The notes beneath the pieces were generated by a model, which saw only the letters and a list, made by a program, of their open reading frames with translations, did not search any database and had not been told where the DNA came from. This document shows, piece after piece, positions 1-8,814 of a stretch of DNA of 64,000 nt (its first letter is position 1; every line of letters starts with the position of its first letter). Both the position numbers and the translations under genes were made by a program. Origin of the DNA: Marinobacterium weihaiense (lineage in GTDB: Bacteria > Pseudomonadota > Gammaproteobacteria > Pseudomonadales > Balneatricaceae); the NCBI RefSeq assembly GCF_019061305.1, contig NZ_JAHQZT010000004.1, positions 1 through 64,000 on the forward strand, written 5' to 3'.

Positions 1-205
1 GTCATCACAAAAGCCAGTATCTGATCACAAATGCCTTGGTGGAGGAAAGCTCAAAGACTGAACTGATTACTTTTTGTTCACGCTCTCGCCCTGCCACCCA
101 TGCTTTGTCTTTTAATGGCGTCATTTAAAACATTCGTTAGTTTTGGTTTGTATATATATCGCGACTATGTCGCCTTTTATTTATATTGACTGCAATGGCG
201 TATAT
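1..205. other. gene-free left edge
   Basis: This AT-richer stretch lies downstream of the leftward beta-lyase gene. I see no convincing coding frame, RNA gene or strong hairpin terminator in it. It probably holds the 3' end of the beta-lyase transcript and the flank of a gene outside the window. Confidence 0.5.
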
Positions 206-1363
206 TTAAGCCGGCAATTCATTCAGCAGCGCCCGCCGAATTCGGTCCACGGCCTGCTCCAGCCGCGCGCGCGGGCAGCCGAAATTCAGCCGCATGAAAC
301 GGTCATCACTGAAGTCGCGGCCCGGTGACAGGCCAACCCCGGCCTGCTCGAAAAAGTGGGGCGGGTTATCCAGGCAGGCCGCGGAGACGTCGATCCAGGC
401 CAGGTAGGTGGCTTCGATCGGGTCCAGCTTCAGTCCCGGGATGGCGTTGATCGCTTCCACCAGGTAATCGCGGTTGGTGCGCAGGTAGTTGAGCTGGGCG
501 CGGTTCCATTCGTCACCGTCGCGGTAGGCGGCCAGGGCGGCGGTGTAGCCCAGCAGGTTGACGTCGGGCACGATGCCCTTGCGCACGCGCTGGAAGCGCT
601 GGCGTAGTTCCGGGTTCTGGATCACCGCGAAGGAGCAGCCGAGGCCGGCGATGTTGTAGGTCTTGCTGGGCGCCATCAGGGTGATGGTGCGGGCGGCGAT
701 GGCGTCGCCCAGTGAGGCGATGGGGGTATGGGTCAGGCCCGGTTCCAGAATCAGGTCGCAGTGGATTTCATCGGAGCAGATGATCAGATCATGGCGGATG
801 ATGATCTCGGCCAGGGCTTGCAGTTCTTCACGGCGATAGAGGGTACCGCCCGGGTTGTGCGGGTTGCAGAACAGCAGCAGTTTCGCCTCGGGGGTGATTG
901 CTGCTTCCAGCGCGTCCAGGTCGATCAGCGTGCGGCGGTCCTCGCCGCGTTTGAGCGGCACCTTGATCAGGCTGCGGTCGGACAGGCGCGGTGCCGACAT
1001 GAACGGCGGGTACACCGGGGCCGGGGTGATCACCGCCGAGCCGCTCTCGCCCACCGTACGGCAGGCCAGGTTGAGGCCGCAGACCAGGCCGGGCAGCCAG
1101 ACCAGATCGTTGGCCTCGATGTGCCAGTCATACAGCGCCTGCATGCGTTCGATCACCAGCCGGTTCAGCTCCGGCGGGGTGCAGGTGTAGCCGAACACGC
1201 CATGGTCGATGCGCTGGTGCAGGGCGTCGATCACCGGCTGCGGCGCCATGAAGTCGGTATCGGCCACCCACATCGGCAGGATTTCGCTGTCGGCGTATTT
1301 TTCCCATTTCTCGCTGGACGTGGCGCGGCGGTCGATCAGCTGGTCAAAACGGGTGGCATTCAT
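206..1363 (-). CDS. patB: PatB/MalY-type cystathionine beta-lyase (PLP aminotransferase fold)
   Basis: This 385-residue cytosolic fold-type I PLP enzyme belongs to the MalY/PatB group, which cleaves C-S bonds of cystathionine or cysteine conjugates to give a thiol, pyruvate and ammonia. The N-terminus has the typical LPMWVADTDF motif (about residues 29-38). The cofactor pocket shows CNPHNPGG (about 166-173), SDEIHCDL (about 197-204) and the lysine motif SKTYN, with the Schiff-base lysine at about 234. The length is usual for the family. The gene is divergent from leuA, and the roughly 150 bases between them must carry both promoters. Family assignment is firm. The physiological substrate, and any MalY-like regulatory role, cannot be told from sequence. 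Confidence 0.85.
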   Translation of the reverse strand: MNATRFDQLIDRRATSSEKWEKYADSEILPMWVADTDFMAPQPVIDALHQRIDHGVFGYTCTPPELNRLVIERMQALYDWHIEANDLVWLPGLVCGLNLACRTVGESGSAVITPAPVYPPFMSAPRLSDRSLIKVPLKRGEDRRTLIDLDALEAAITPEAKLLLFCNPHNPGGTLYRREELQALAEIIIRHDLIICSDEIHCDLILEPGLTHTPIASLGDAIAARTITLMAPSKTYNIAGLGCSFAVIQNPELRQRFQRVRKGIVPDVNLLGYTAALAAYRDGDEWNRAQLNYLRTNRDYLVEAINAIPGLKLDPIEATYLAWIDVSAACLDNPPHFFEQAGVGLSPGRDFSDDRFMRLNFGCPRARLEQAVDRIRRALLNELPA

Positions 1364-1390
1364 GGTCCTGGCTCCTTGTCATGATGCGTG

Positions 1391-1417
1391 TTGGCAGTTG
1401 CAGCTTGGTGATACAAT
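1391..1417 (+). promoter_or_regulatory. possible leuA promoter
   Basis: TTGGCA (1391-1396) and TACAAT (1412-1417) are 15 bases apart. The hexamers are good but the spacer is short. It points toward leuA and would give a leader of about 90 bases. Seen in sequence only. Confidence 0.35.
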
Positions 1418-1461
1418 AAGCCTATCTTCAGCTGCCTTCCACCTGTGACCCCAAGGCAGAC

Positions 1462-1470
1462 TTATCCACA
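1462..1470 (+). promoter_or_regulatory. perfect DnaA-box 9-mer in leuA leader
   Basis: TTATCCACA matches the DnaA-box consensus TTATNCACA exactly and lies in the leader between the proposed promoter and leuA. Another exact intergenic copy is at 5069-5077. Function as a regulatory or titration site is inferred. Confidence 0.35.
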
Positions 1471-1491
1471 CCCGGACAGGAGCGGTCCGGG
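1471..1491 (+). other. leader hairpin upstream of leuA
   Basis: CCCGGAC (1471-1477) and GTCCGGG (1485-1491) form a perfect 7-bp GC stem with a 7-base loop. It ends about 20 bases before the leuA start and just upstream of the GGGAG ribosome-binding site. There is no T-run and no leucine-rich leader peptide, so classical attenuation is not supported. It could affect translation. Confidence 0.4.
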
Positions 1492-1510
1492 CCCGACGGG
1501 AGTAGTGAGC

Positions 1511-3055
<1,545 letters not shown>

Positions 3056-3064
3056 GAGGCGTTG

Positions 3065-3925
3065 ATGTCGTTACAGGCTCAGGAGCAGCAGCGTCATCAG
3101 TGGCTGGAGGCGATTGGCATCGACAGCTGGTTGCCCCGGCAGCCGTTGCCTGGGGCCGCCACCTCGCCGGACTGGGTGGCCGGCTTTCATGCGGCCGAAC
3201 ACGTGGACGCGCCTGCAGCCGTCTCGACGCCTGCGTCACCGGTGGCGAAGTCGTCATCGGGCCCGCAGGCACGCTCCGCATCTCCGCGTTCGGCCGGCAG
3301 TGGCATTGATACGGCCACGCTGGTGGATGTGCCCGCGCCCAAACCAGCCGCTACGGCTGCACCGGTGGCCGCAGGGCCGCGGACGGTCGGGCCGCGTACG
3401 GTCGGGCCGCGTACGGCGCTGGAGCCGGCACCGCGCTTCAAGCTGGCGTACCTGGTGTGTGCGGATCTGCTGATCATCGATTCGTTGCCGCCGCACCATG
3501 CCGACGGCTTCAGTCGCCAGCACAAGCGACTGCTGCAGGGCATGACCCGTGCGCTGGGGTTGCCGGCGGAGCAGGCGTTGTCAGCGCCCTTCATGCTGCC
3601 CTGGCCCATGCTGGCCAGCAAGACGCTGGACCAGGGGCCGGAAGAAGCGCGCCGCGCCGCGCGGCACAAGCTGCAGCGTACCCTGGAGTTCAAGCCCGAG
3701 ATCCGGCATGTTCTGCTGCTGGGCGAAGCCGCCCTGCAGTGGGTGGTGGATACCGAGCGGGTGCTGGACGAGTGCCAGGGTCAGTGGCTGCCGCTGGCCG
3801 AGGGGCGTCAGGCCCTGGTCACCCTCAGCCTCAGTGAACTGCTGCGTCTGCCCGAGCGTAAAGCCGAAGTGTGGCGCGATCTGCAGCCCTTGCGGCGCCT
3901 GCCCGGAGCCGCCGACGCATGCTGA
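3065..3925 (+). CDS. holD: DNA polymerase III psi subunit, large pseudomonad-like form
   Basis: The psi subunit links the clamp-loader complex to chi and SSB. The call rests on three things. The N-terminal signature LEAIGIDSWLPRQP (about residues 13-27) aligns with E. coli psi QLGITQWSLRRP. The C-terminal half, from about 122, looks like the Rossmann-like psi/UDG-related fold, with a strand motif HVLLLGEAALQWV. rimI follows directly, as in E. coli holD-rimI. The protein is 286 residues against 137 in E. coli. The excess is a low-complexity Ala/Pro/Ser linker (about 35-120) containing a tandem RTVGP repeat (15-bp DNA units near 3370-3415). This fits the enlarged 'cryptic' psi described in pseudomonads. 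ATG 3065 is preferred over TTG 3062. The stop overlaps rimI. Confidence 0.75.
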   Translation: MSLQAQEQQRHQWLEAIGIDSWLPRQPLPGAATSPDWVAGFHAAEHVDAPAAVSTPASPVAKSSSGPQARSASPRSAGSGIDTATLVDVPAPKPAATAAPVAAGPRTVGPRTVGPRTALEPAPRFKLAYLVCADLLIIDSLPPHHADGFSRQHKRLLQGMTRALGLPAEQALSAPFMLPWPMLASKTLDQGPEEARRAARHKLQRTLEFKPEIRHVLLLGEAALQWVVDTERVLDECQGQWLPLAEGRQALVTLSLSELLRLPERKAEVWRDLQPLRRLPGAADAC

Positions 3926-4392
3926 GCCTGACACCGCTGCAACCGGCGGATCTGGACGCGGTGCAAGCGCTGGACCTTGAGTGCTTCGCCGGCGATGCCT
4001 TCGCCGTCCGCTGGTGGCACAAGGCGCTGGAGGGGCAGGGTGCGGCAGCCTGGCTGGCCCGGGAAGGCGATACCCTTCTGGGCTATTGCCTGTTCAGCCG
4101 GGTGCTGGACGAAGCTGAACTGCTGCGCATCGCCTGTGCGCCTGCCGCGCGCCAACGCGGCATTGCCCTGGCGTTGCTGAACCATGCGATGACGCAGCTG
4201 GAACAGCAGGGGACGCGTCAGCTGTTTCTGGAGGTTCGGGCCTCGAACCTTGCGGCGCAGCAGCTGTATCATCGGGCCGGCTGGCATGAAACCGGTCGGC
4301 GCAAGGACTATTACCCGCTGGAGGTTGGCCGTGAGGATGCCTTGCTGTTTGGTTGCGAGCGCCCGGGCGATGCGGGTCAACTGAACAGGTAG
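3919..4392 (+). CDS. rimI: ribosomal protein S18 alanine N-acetyltransferase
   Basis: RimI is a GNAT enzyme that acetylates the N-terminal alanine of ribosomal protein S18, and in some bacteria other proteins. ATG 3919 gives 157 residues, close to the family length of about 150. An upstream frame extension is arginine-rich and lies inside holD. The acetyl-CoA loop is the segment ARQRGIALALL (about residues 76-86), followed by LEVRASNLAAQQLYHRAGW, the usual C-terminal GNAT signature. It overlaps the holD stop by 7 bases, so the two are translationally coupled. Confidence 0.9.
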   Translation: MLSLTPLQPADLDAVQALDLECFAGDAFAVRWWHKALEGQGAAAWLAREGDTLLGYCLFSRVLDEAELLRIACAPAARQRGIALALLNHAMTQLEQQGTRQLFLEVRASNLAAQQLYHRAGWHETGRRKDYYPLEVGREDALLFGCERPGDAGQLNR

Positions 4393-4396
4393 ACAC

Positions 4397-5065
4397 ATGA
4401 GTCTGACTCAGGGACTGATCAGTGGCGGCTGGCTGTGGGCAGCGGCGCTGTTTTCGTTGTTGATGTTGTTGCTGGCACTGCGCTCGGCCCCGTGGCCGGT
4501 GCTCGCCGGCGAGCGGCGTCTGCAGCATCTGTTGTTCGGCGCCACTGTCAGCCTGATGCTGATGTGGACCATGCGGGCCGGCGTGTCGCCGGGGCTGGGC
4601 ATTCATTTTCTGGGTATGACCACGCTGGCGCTGATGTTCGGCTGGGATCTGGCGATCCTGTCCGGCACCCTGGCCCTGTTGGGGATGACGGTGATCGGTC
4701 ATGAAAGCTGGGACACCTTCAGTGTCAACGTGCTTTGTTCCGTGATTGTGCCGGCACTGGCCAGCATCGGTGTGCTGCGGCTGGTGGAAGCCAAACTGCC
4801 GCGCAACTTTTTTGTTTACCTGTTCATGTGTGCCTTTTTCGGCGCTGGCGTGGCGACGGCTGCGGCCGGCATGGTGATGGCGTTGCTGCTCTGGTTCGAC
4901 GGCGTATACCCCTGGGGCAAGATCTATTTGGAGTATGTGCGCTTCCTGCCGCTGATCATGTTCCCGGAGGGATTGCTGAACGGCATCATCATGACCGCGA
5001 TGATGGCCTTTCACCCGGACTGGATTCGCACGTTCGACGCCCGCCTGTACATCGACGAACAATGA
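4397..5065 (+). CDS. CbiM-like energy-coupling-factor permease, orphan
   Basis: This 222-residue integral membrane protein has about six hydrophobic segments and the features of the CbiM family (PF01891): GIHFLGMTTLALMFGWDLA at about 73-91 and a C-terminal FPEGLLNGIIMTAMMAF. CbiM proteins are substrate-binding membrane components of cobalt/nickel ECF transporters. No CbiN, CbiQ or ATPase (CbiO) is nearby, and the CbiM metal-binding N-terminus Met-His-Ile is absent. The role is therefore unclear. The gene starts four bases after rimI and probably belongs to the leuA-holD-rimI transcript. It converges with regA. Confidence 0.7.
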   Translation: MSLTQGLISGGWLWAAALFSLLMLLLALRSAPWPVLAGERRLQHLLFGATVSLMLMWTMRAGVSPGLGIHFLGMTTLALMFGWDLAILSGTLALLGMTVIGHESWDTFSVNVLCSVIVPALASIGVLRLVEAKLPRNFFVYLFMCAFFGAGVATAAAGMVMALLLWFDGVYPWGKIYLEYVRFLPLIMFPEGLLNGIIMTAMMAFHPDWIRTFDARLYIDEQ

Positions 5066-5068
5066 CAC

Positions 5069-5077
5069 TTATCCACA
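5069..5077 (+). promoter_or_regulatory. perfect DnaA-box 9-mer in a convergent gap
   Basis: TTATCCACA occupies most of the 16-base gap between the convergent CbiM-like and regA genes, immediately after the stop codon at 5065. It is an exact DnaA-box consensus. Its function is unknown. Confidence 0.3.
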
Positions 5078-5081
5078 GCTA

Positions 5082-5621
5082 CTAACGCCGTACCGGGTGC
5101 TTGGACAGCTTGCGCTGCAGAGTGCGGCGGTGCATGCCCAGTGCCCGTGCCGTGGCCGAGATGTTGCCGTCATGTTCGTGCAGCACCTTGTGGATATGTT
5201 CCCATTCCAAGCGGTTGACCGACATTGGCTGCTCCGGAATCTCGGTCTCCTGGGTCGGCGTCTCCTGATCCACACCCAGGGCGCGCAGGATCTGGTCGGC
5301 ATCCGCAGGCTTTGGCAGGTAGTTGTCGGCACCGGATTTGATCGCATCCACGGTGGTGGCGATGCTGGCATAGCCGGTCAGGACCAGGATCTTCATCTGC
5401 GGGTTCAGGGCCCGCAGCTCGGGCAACAGTGTTAGCCCCGAAGGGCCCTCCATTTTCAGATCCACCGTGGCCAGGTCGGGCGGTGTTGCCTGCGCCTTCT
5501 GCACAGCCTCCTCCACATGACGAGCCACGCAGACATCGTAGCCGCGCCGGGTCATGGCGCGGGCCAGAACACGGGTGAATGTAGGGTCATCATCGACGAT
5601 CAGGAAGCGTTCCTGCATCAT
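5082..5621 (-). CDS. regA: RegA/PrrA/RoxR-type redox response regulator
   Basis: This 179-residue response regulator has a receiver domain (about 5-120) with the acidic pocket at D10-D12, the phospho-acceptor D54 in TVDLKMEG and K104 in YLPKPAD. A proline-rich hinge (EIPEQP) and a short Fis-like helix-turn-helix (about 135-175, GNISATARALGMHRRTLQRKL) follow. That architecture is diagnostic of the RegA/PrrA/ActR/RoxR family, which controls redox-responsive respiratory genes. Its ATG overlaps the regB stop as ATGA, with an AGGAG site inside regB, so the pair is translationally coupled. Candidate operators lie upstream of regB at 6947-7001. Confidence 0.88.
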   Translation of the reverse strand: MMQERFLIVDDDPTFTRVLARAMTRRGYDVCVARHVEEAVQKAQATPPDLATVDLKMEGPSGLTLLPELRALNPQMKILVLTGYASIATTVDAIKSGADNYLPKPADADQILRALGVDQETPTQETEIPEQPMSVNRLEWEHIHKVLHEHDGNISATARALGMHRRTLQRKLSKHPVRR

Positions 5622-6880
5622 TCGGGCTCCTCTGATTCGGGCAGCAGCGGCAGGCAGACTTCGGTCAACGTACCGCCTTCCGGGTGATTATACAGACGGA
5701 CTTCGCCCTGGTGGCGGGCCAGGGTCGAGGTGGTGAGAAACAGGCCGATGCCCAGGCCACGGCCCTTGGTGGTGACAAACGGCTGTCCCAGACGGTCGGC
5801 CTGTTCCAGCGGTAACCCGGGGCCGCGGTCATGGATGCGCAGCCGTGCCTGTAGAGGTGTCGGGCAGTCCAGCCGAATGTCGATGTCATCGGGCGCGGCG
5901 TCGGCGGCATTGTTGAGCAGATTCAGCAGTGCCTGGCGCAGTGCCGTGGATCCCTGTATGTGTGCCTGTATGGCCGGAGTGCTGTCGAACCGATAACTGA
6001 CATCCGGGCGCATCAGGCTCCACTCTTCCAGGACTTCCGTGAGCAGATTATGGATCGGCACCGGTCCATCTCCCTGGCGGGCATCGCGTACCTTGTGACT
6101 CATCTGCTGCAGGCGCTGACTGCAGCGTTCGACCTGCTCCTGCAGCAATTGGATATCCTCCTGCAACTGCGCATCCTGCGGGTGATCCAGCGCCATCTCC
6201 CGCAGGGTCACCTGCATGGTGGCCAGTGGGGTACCCAGTTCATGGGCGGTCCCGGCAGCCATGGTGGCCAGCGACAGCAACTGCTGATCCTGCAACCGTT
6301 GATCGCGTGCCTGTTGCAGATGCTGACGCTGGGTCTGCAGCGAGGCCTGCATGCGGCTGATGAACCAGGTCACCAGCAGCACGGTAAACAGGAAGTTGAT
6401 CCACATGCCGGTAATATGCAGATCAAACAGGTTCAGCAGGCGGTGCTGGTGGCTATCGCCGGGTGTAATCAGGGGTTCAAAATGGCGCAGCAGAATGCTG
6501 TACAGGCTGACAACCATCAGCGCCATCAGCAGGGTGAAACGCTTGGGCAGCGTGGCGGCCGTGATCAGCAGAGGCACCAGCAGAATAAAGATGAACGGGT
6601 TGGTGGCGCCACCGGCTTGATACAGCAGGCAGCCATACAGCACCACATCGGCGCAGAGCTGGCTGAACAGCTCCAGATCGGTCACCGGCAGTGGCGAGTG
6701 CAGACGGGCGAAAGTCATCAGGTTGAGCAGCAGCAGGCCGGCCAGGACCGAGCCCAGCAGCCAGCCATGCAGGCTCAGATGCAGCACGAAGGTGCCGAAC
6801 AGCAGGGCGCAGCCCTGCATCAGGAGCACCAGAGTACGGATGTAGGTCAGCTGCAGCAGGGGTGCGTGAAAGCCGTTCAG
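5618..6880 (-). CDS. regB: RegB/PrrB/RoxS-type redox sensor kinase, probable CTG start
   Basis: This membrane sensor kinase pairs with RegA. It has six predicted membrane segments in the N-terminal half, the quinone-sensing motif GGATNPF (about residues 90-96), the family H-box AHELGTPLATM with H about 213, the conserved redox Cys in QVERCSQRL (about 253), and a C-terminal ATPase domain with GRGLGIGLFL. No ATG, GTG or TTG lies upstream of GTG 6829 in frame. A GTG start there would have no clear ribosome site and would remove conserved-looking sequence. CTG at 6880 instead sits 6 bases after a perfect GGAGGT (6887-6892), so I place the start there (420 residues). Confidence 0.85.
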   Translation of the reverse strand: MNGFHAPLLQLTYIRTLVLLMQGCALLFGTFVLHLSLHGWLLGSVLAGLLLLNLMTFARLHSPLPVTDLELFSQLCADVVLYGCLLYQAGGATNPFIFILLVPLLITAATLPKRFTLLMALMVVSLYSILLRHFEPLITPGDSHQHRLLNLFDLHITGMWINFLFTVLLVTWFISRMQASLQTQRQHLQQARDQRLQDQQLLSLATMAAGTAHELGTPLATMQVTLREMALDHPQDAQLQEDIQLLQEQVERCSQRLQQMSHKVRDARQGDGPVPIHNLLTEVLEEWSLMRPDVSYRFDSTPAIQAHIQGSTALRQALLNLLNNAADAAPDDIDIRLDCPTPLQARLRIHDRGPGLPLEQADRLGQPFVTTKGRGLGIGLFLTTSTLARHQGEVRLYNHPEGGTLTEVCLPLLPESEEPE

Positions 6881-6946
6881 GGCGGGACCTCCGGGCGGGT
6901 GGCAAATGAAGGCGTCAGTATAACGGTGTGCGGCGCGCGTTAAGGC

Positions 6947-6963
6947 TGCGACACAGTGTCGCA
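6947..6963. promoter_or_regulatory. candidate RegA/PrrA operator 1
   Basis: TGCGACACAGTGTCGCA is a perfect 8-bp inverted repeat around one base. It contains GCGAC (6948-6952) and GTCGC (6958-6962) separated by five bases, matching the published PrrA/RegA half-site pattern GCGNC-Nx-GNCGC. It lies between divergent regB and the BCCT transporter gene. Binding is inferred. Confidence 0.6.
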
Positions 6964-6987
6964 GGCCGGTTGTCGCGAATCAGCAAC

Positions 6988-7017
6988 TTGCGAAAGTCGC
7001 ACCTGATCCAACATACT
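6988..7017 (+). promoter_or_regulatory. possible BCCT promoter with overlapping second palindrome
   Basis: TTGCGA (6988-6993) and CATACT (7012-7017), 18 bases apart, form a moderate sigma-70-like promoter toward the transporter. The -35 element is part of a second dyad, TGCGAAAGTCGCA (6989-7001), that resembles operator 1. A third GTCGC half-site lies at 6972-6976. A regulator bound here would occlude the -35 region. Confidence 0.4.
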
Positions 7018-7101
7018 GTTAGTAGAGCCGGTCGTCGACTGCCCCCCTGTAGTGCGCCGACCGGGTGTACACCGCACCCAACCTGAGGGAGACAGTCCAT
7101 A

Positions 7102-8733
7102 ATGGCTGATAATAAAGATCCTATGATCCCCGATGGCGATGTCAATCCTATCGATACGGATTATCAGATCGGTCAGGATAACATTGTTGTCAATGTGGGC
7201 CCGTTCGGGCTTGATATCCACAACCGCGTGTTTGCCATTTCCGGCCTGGCCGTGGTGGCTTTTGTCATTCTGACACTGGCCTTCCAGAATCAGGTCGAGC
7301 CGCTGTTTACCGGTCTGCGCAACTGGCTGACCGGCAATCTTGACTGGTTTTTCATCAGCGCCGCCAACATCTTCGTGGTGATCTGTCTGGTGTTGATCGT
7401 GACGCCGCTGGGACGTGTTCGTCTGGGCGGTACCGAGGCCCAGCCCGATTACGGTTATCTGGGCTGGTTTTCCATGCTGTTTGCGGCCGGCATGGGTATA
7501 GGTCTGATGTTCTTCGGGGTGTCAGAGCCCATGTCGCATGCGCTGAGCTCCTTCGGTGGTGTCAGCGTTGGTGAAGACGGTCTACGCACCGACTGGGCGC
7601 CGCTGGGGGCCGCCGGCAATGACCCCGAAGCCGCTCGCCAGCTGGGCATGGCGGCCACCATTTTCCACTGGGGGCTGCATCCTTGGGCGATTTACGCCGT
7701 CATGGCGCTGGGGCTGGCCCTGTTTTCGTTCAACAAGGGGTTGCCGCTGACCATTCGGTCGGTGTTCTATCCGCTGCTGGGTGAGCGTGTCTGGGGCTGG
7801 CCGGGCCATATCATCGACATTCTGGCCGTACTGGCGACTCTGTTCGGCCTGGCCACGTCGCTGGGTTACGGTGCCTCTCAGGCAACGTCCGGTCTGAACT
7901 ATCTGTTCGGCATACCTATGGGCGATACCACGCAGATTCTGCTGGTCATCGGCATCACGGCCATTGCGCTGGTATCGGTGTTGGCAGGCCTGGACGCCGG
8001 CGTGAAGCGTCTGTCCGAAATCAACATGATTCTGGCGATCCTGTTGCTGGTGTTCGTGATCTTTGTGGGGCCGACGCTGCTGTTGATGACCGGCTTCTTC
8101 GATAACCTGGTGGCCTATCTGAGCTTCCTGCCCGAATTGTCCAATCCGGTCGGGCGTGAAGACGTCAACTTCGTTTCCGGCTGGACCGCCTTCTACTGGG
8201 CCTGGTGGATCTCCTGGTGCCCGTTCGTTGGCATGTTCATTGCGCGCGTTTCCCGCGGCCGTACCGTACGCGAGTTCCTGATCGCGGTGCTGCTGGTGCC
8301 GTCCACCGCGTGCGTGCTGTGGATGACGGTGTTCGGTGGTACTGCCATTGATCTGCACTTCAGCGAGGGCTATACCGCCATCAAGGATGCGGATCTGCCG
8401 CTGCGCCTGTTCACCATGCTGGATGCTCTGCCGCTGGCGGAGATCACTTCGTTCATAGCCATCGTGCTGGTGATGGTGTTCTTCGTGACCTCCTCGGATT
8501 CCGGCTCGCTGGTCATTGACGTAATCGCGGCCGGTGGCAAGGTCGATGCGCCAACGCCGCAGCGCGTGTTCTGGTGCACCTTTGAAGGCCTGGTGGCTAT
8601 CGCCCTGATTCTGGGCGGCGGCCTGGCGGCCCTGCAAGCGATGGCTGTGTCGACCGGCCTGCCGTTTACGCTGGTGCTGCTGATGGCGGCCTTCTCGATG
8701 ATCAAGGGGCTGGCTTCAGAGCCGCGGGCGTAA
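7102..8733 (+). CDS. BCCT-family betaine/choline/carnitine transporter
   Basis: This inner-membrane secondary transporter of 543 residues has about 12 hydrophobic segments. The family marks are the glycine stretch GMGIGLMFFGVSEP (about 132-145, TM3), the aromatic WAWWISWCPFVG box (about 368-379), which includes the substrate-binding tryptophans, and RGRTVREFL after it. The length matches OpuD/BetP-like members. It lacks the long C-terminal tail of E. coli BetT. It most likely imports glycine betaine or a related osmolyte, which fits a marine lifestyle, but the substrate cannot be fixed from sequence. The gene stands alone, has RegA-like palindromes upstream and ends in a clear terminator. Confidence 0.88.
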   Translation: MADNKDPMIPDGDVNPIDTDYQIGQDNIVVNVGPFGLDIHNRVFAISGLAVVAFVILTLAFQNQVEPLFTGLRNWLTGNLDWFFISAANIFVVICLVLIVTPLGRVRLGGTEAQPDYGYLGWFSMLFAAGMGIGLMFFGVSEPMSHALSSFGGVSVGEDGLRTDWAPLGAAGNDPEAARQLGMAATIFHWGLHPWAIYAVMALGLALFSFNKGLPLTIRSVFYPLLGERVWGWPGHIIDILAVLATLFGLATSLGYGASQATSGLNYLFGIPMGDTTQILLVIGITAIALVSVLAGLDAGVKRLSEINMILAILLLVFVIFVGPTLLLMTGFFDNLVAYLSFLPELSNPVGREDVNFVSGWTAFYWAWWISWCPFVGMFIARVSRGRTVREFLIAVLLVPSTACVLWMTVFGGTAIDLHFSEGYTAIKDADLPLRLFTMLDALPLAEITSFIAIVLVMVFFVTSSDSGSLVIDVIAAGGKVDAPTPQRVFWCTFEGLVAIALILGGGLAALQAMAVSTGLPFTLVLLMAAFSMIKGLASEPRA

Positions 8734-8752
8734 CCACACGCCCCTTGCGCCA

Positions 8753-8787
8753 CAGGCGGAGCTGACTCGCGTCACTCCGCCTGTTTT
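8753..8787 (+). terminator. rho-independent terminator after BCCT gene
   Basis: CAGGCGGAG (8753-8761) pairs perfectly with CTCCGCCTG (8775-8783) across a 13-base loop and is followed by TTTT. Confidence 0.75.
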
Positions 8788-8814
8788 CGTTCAAGCACTG
8801 ACAGGGTGGATGCC

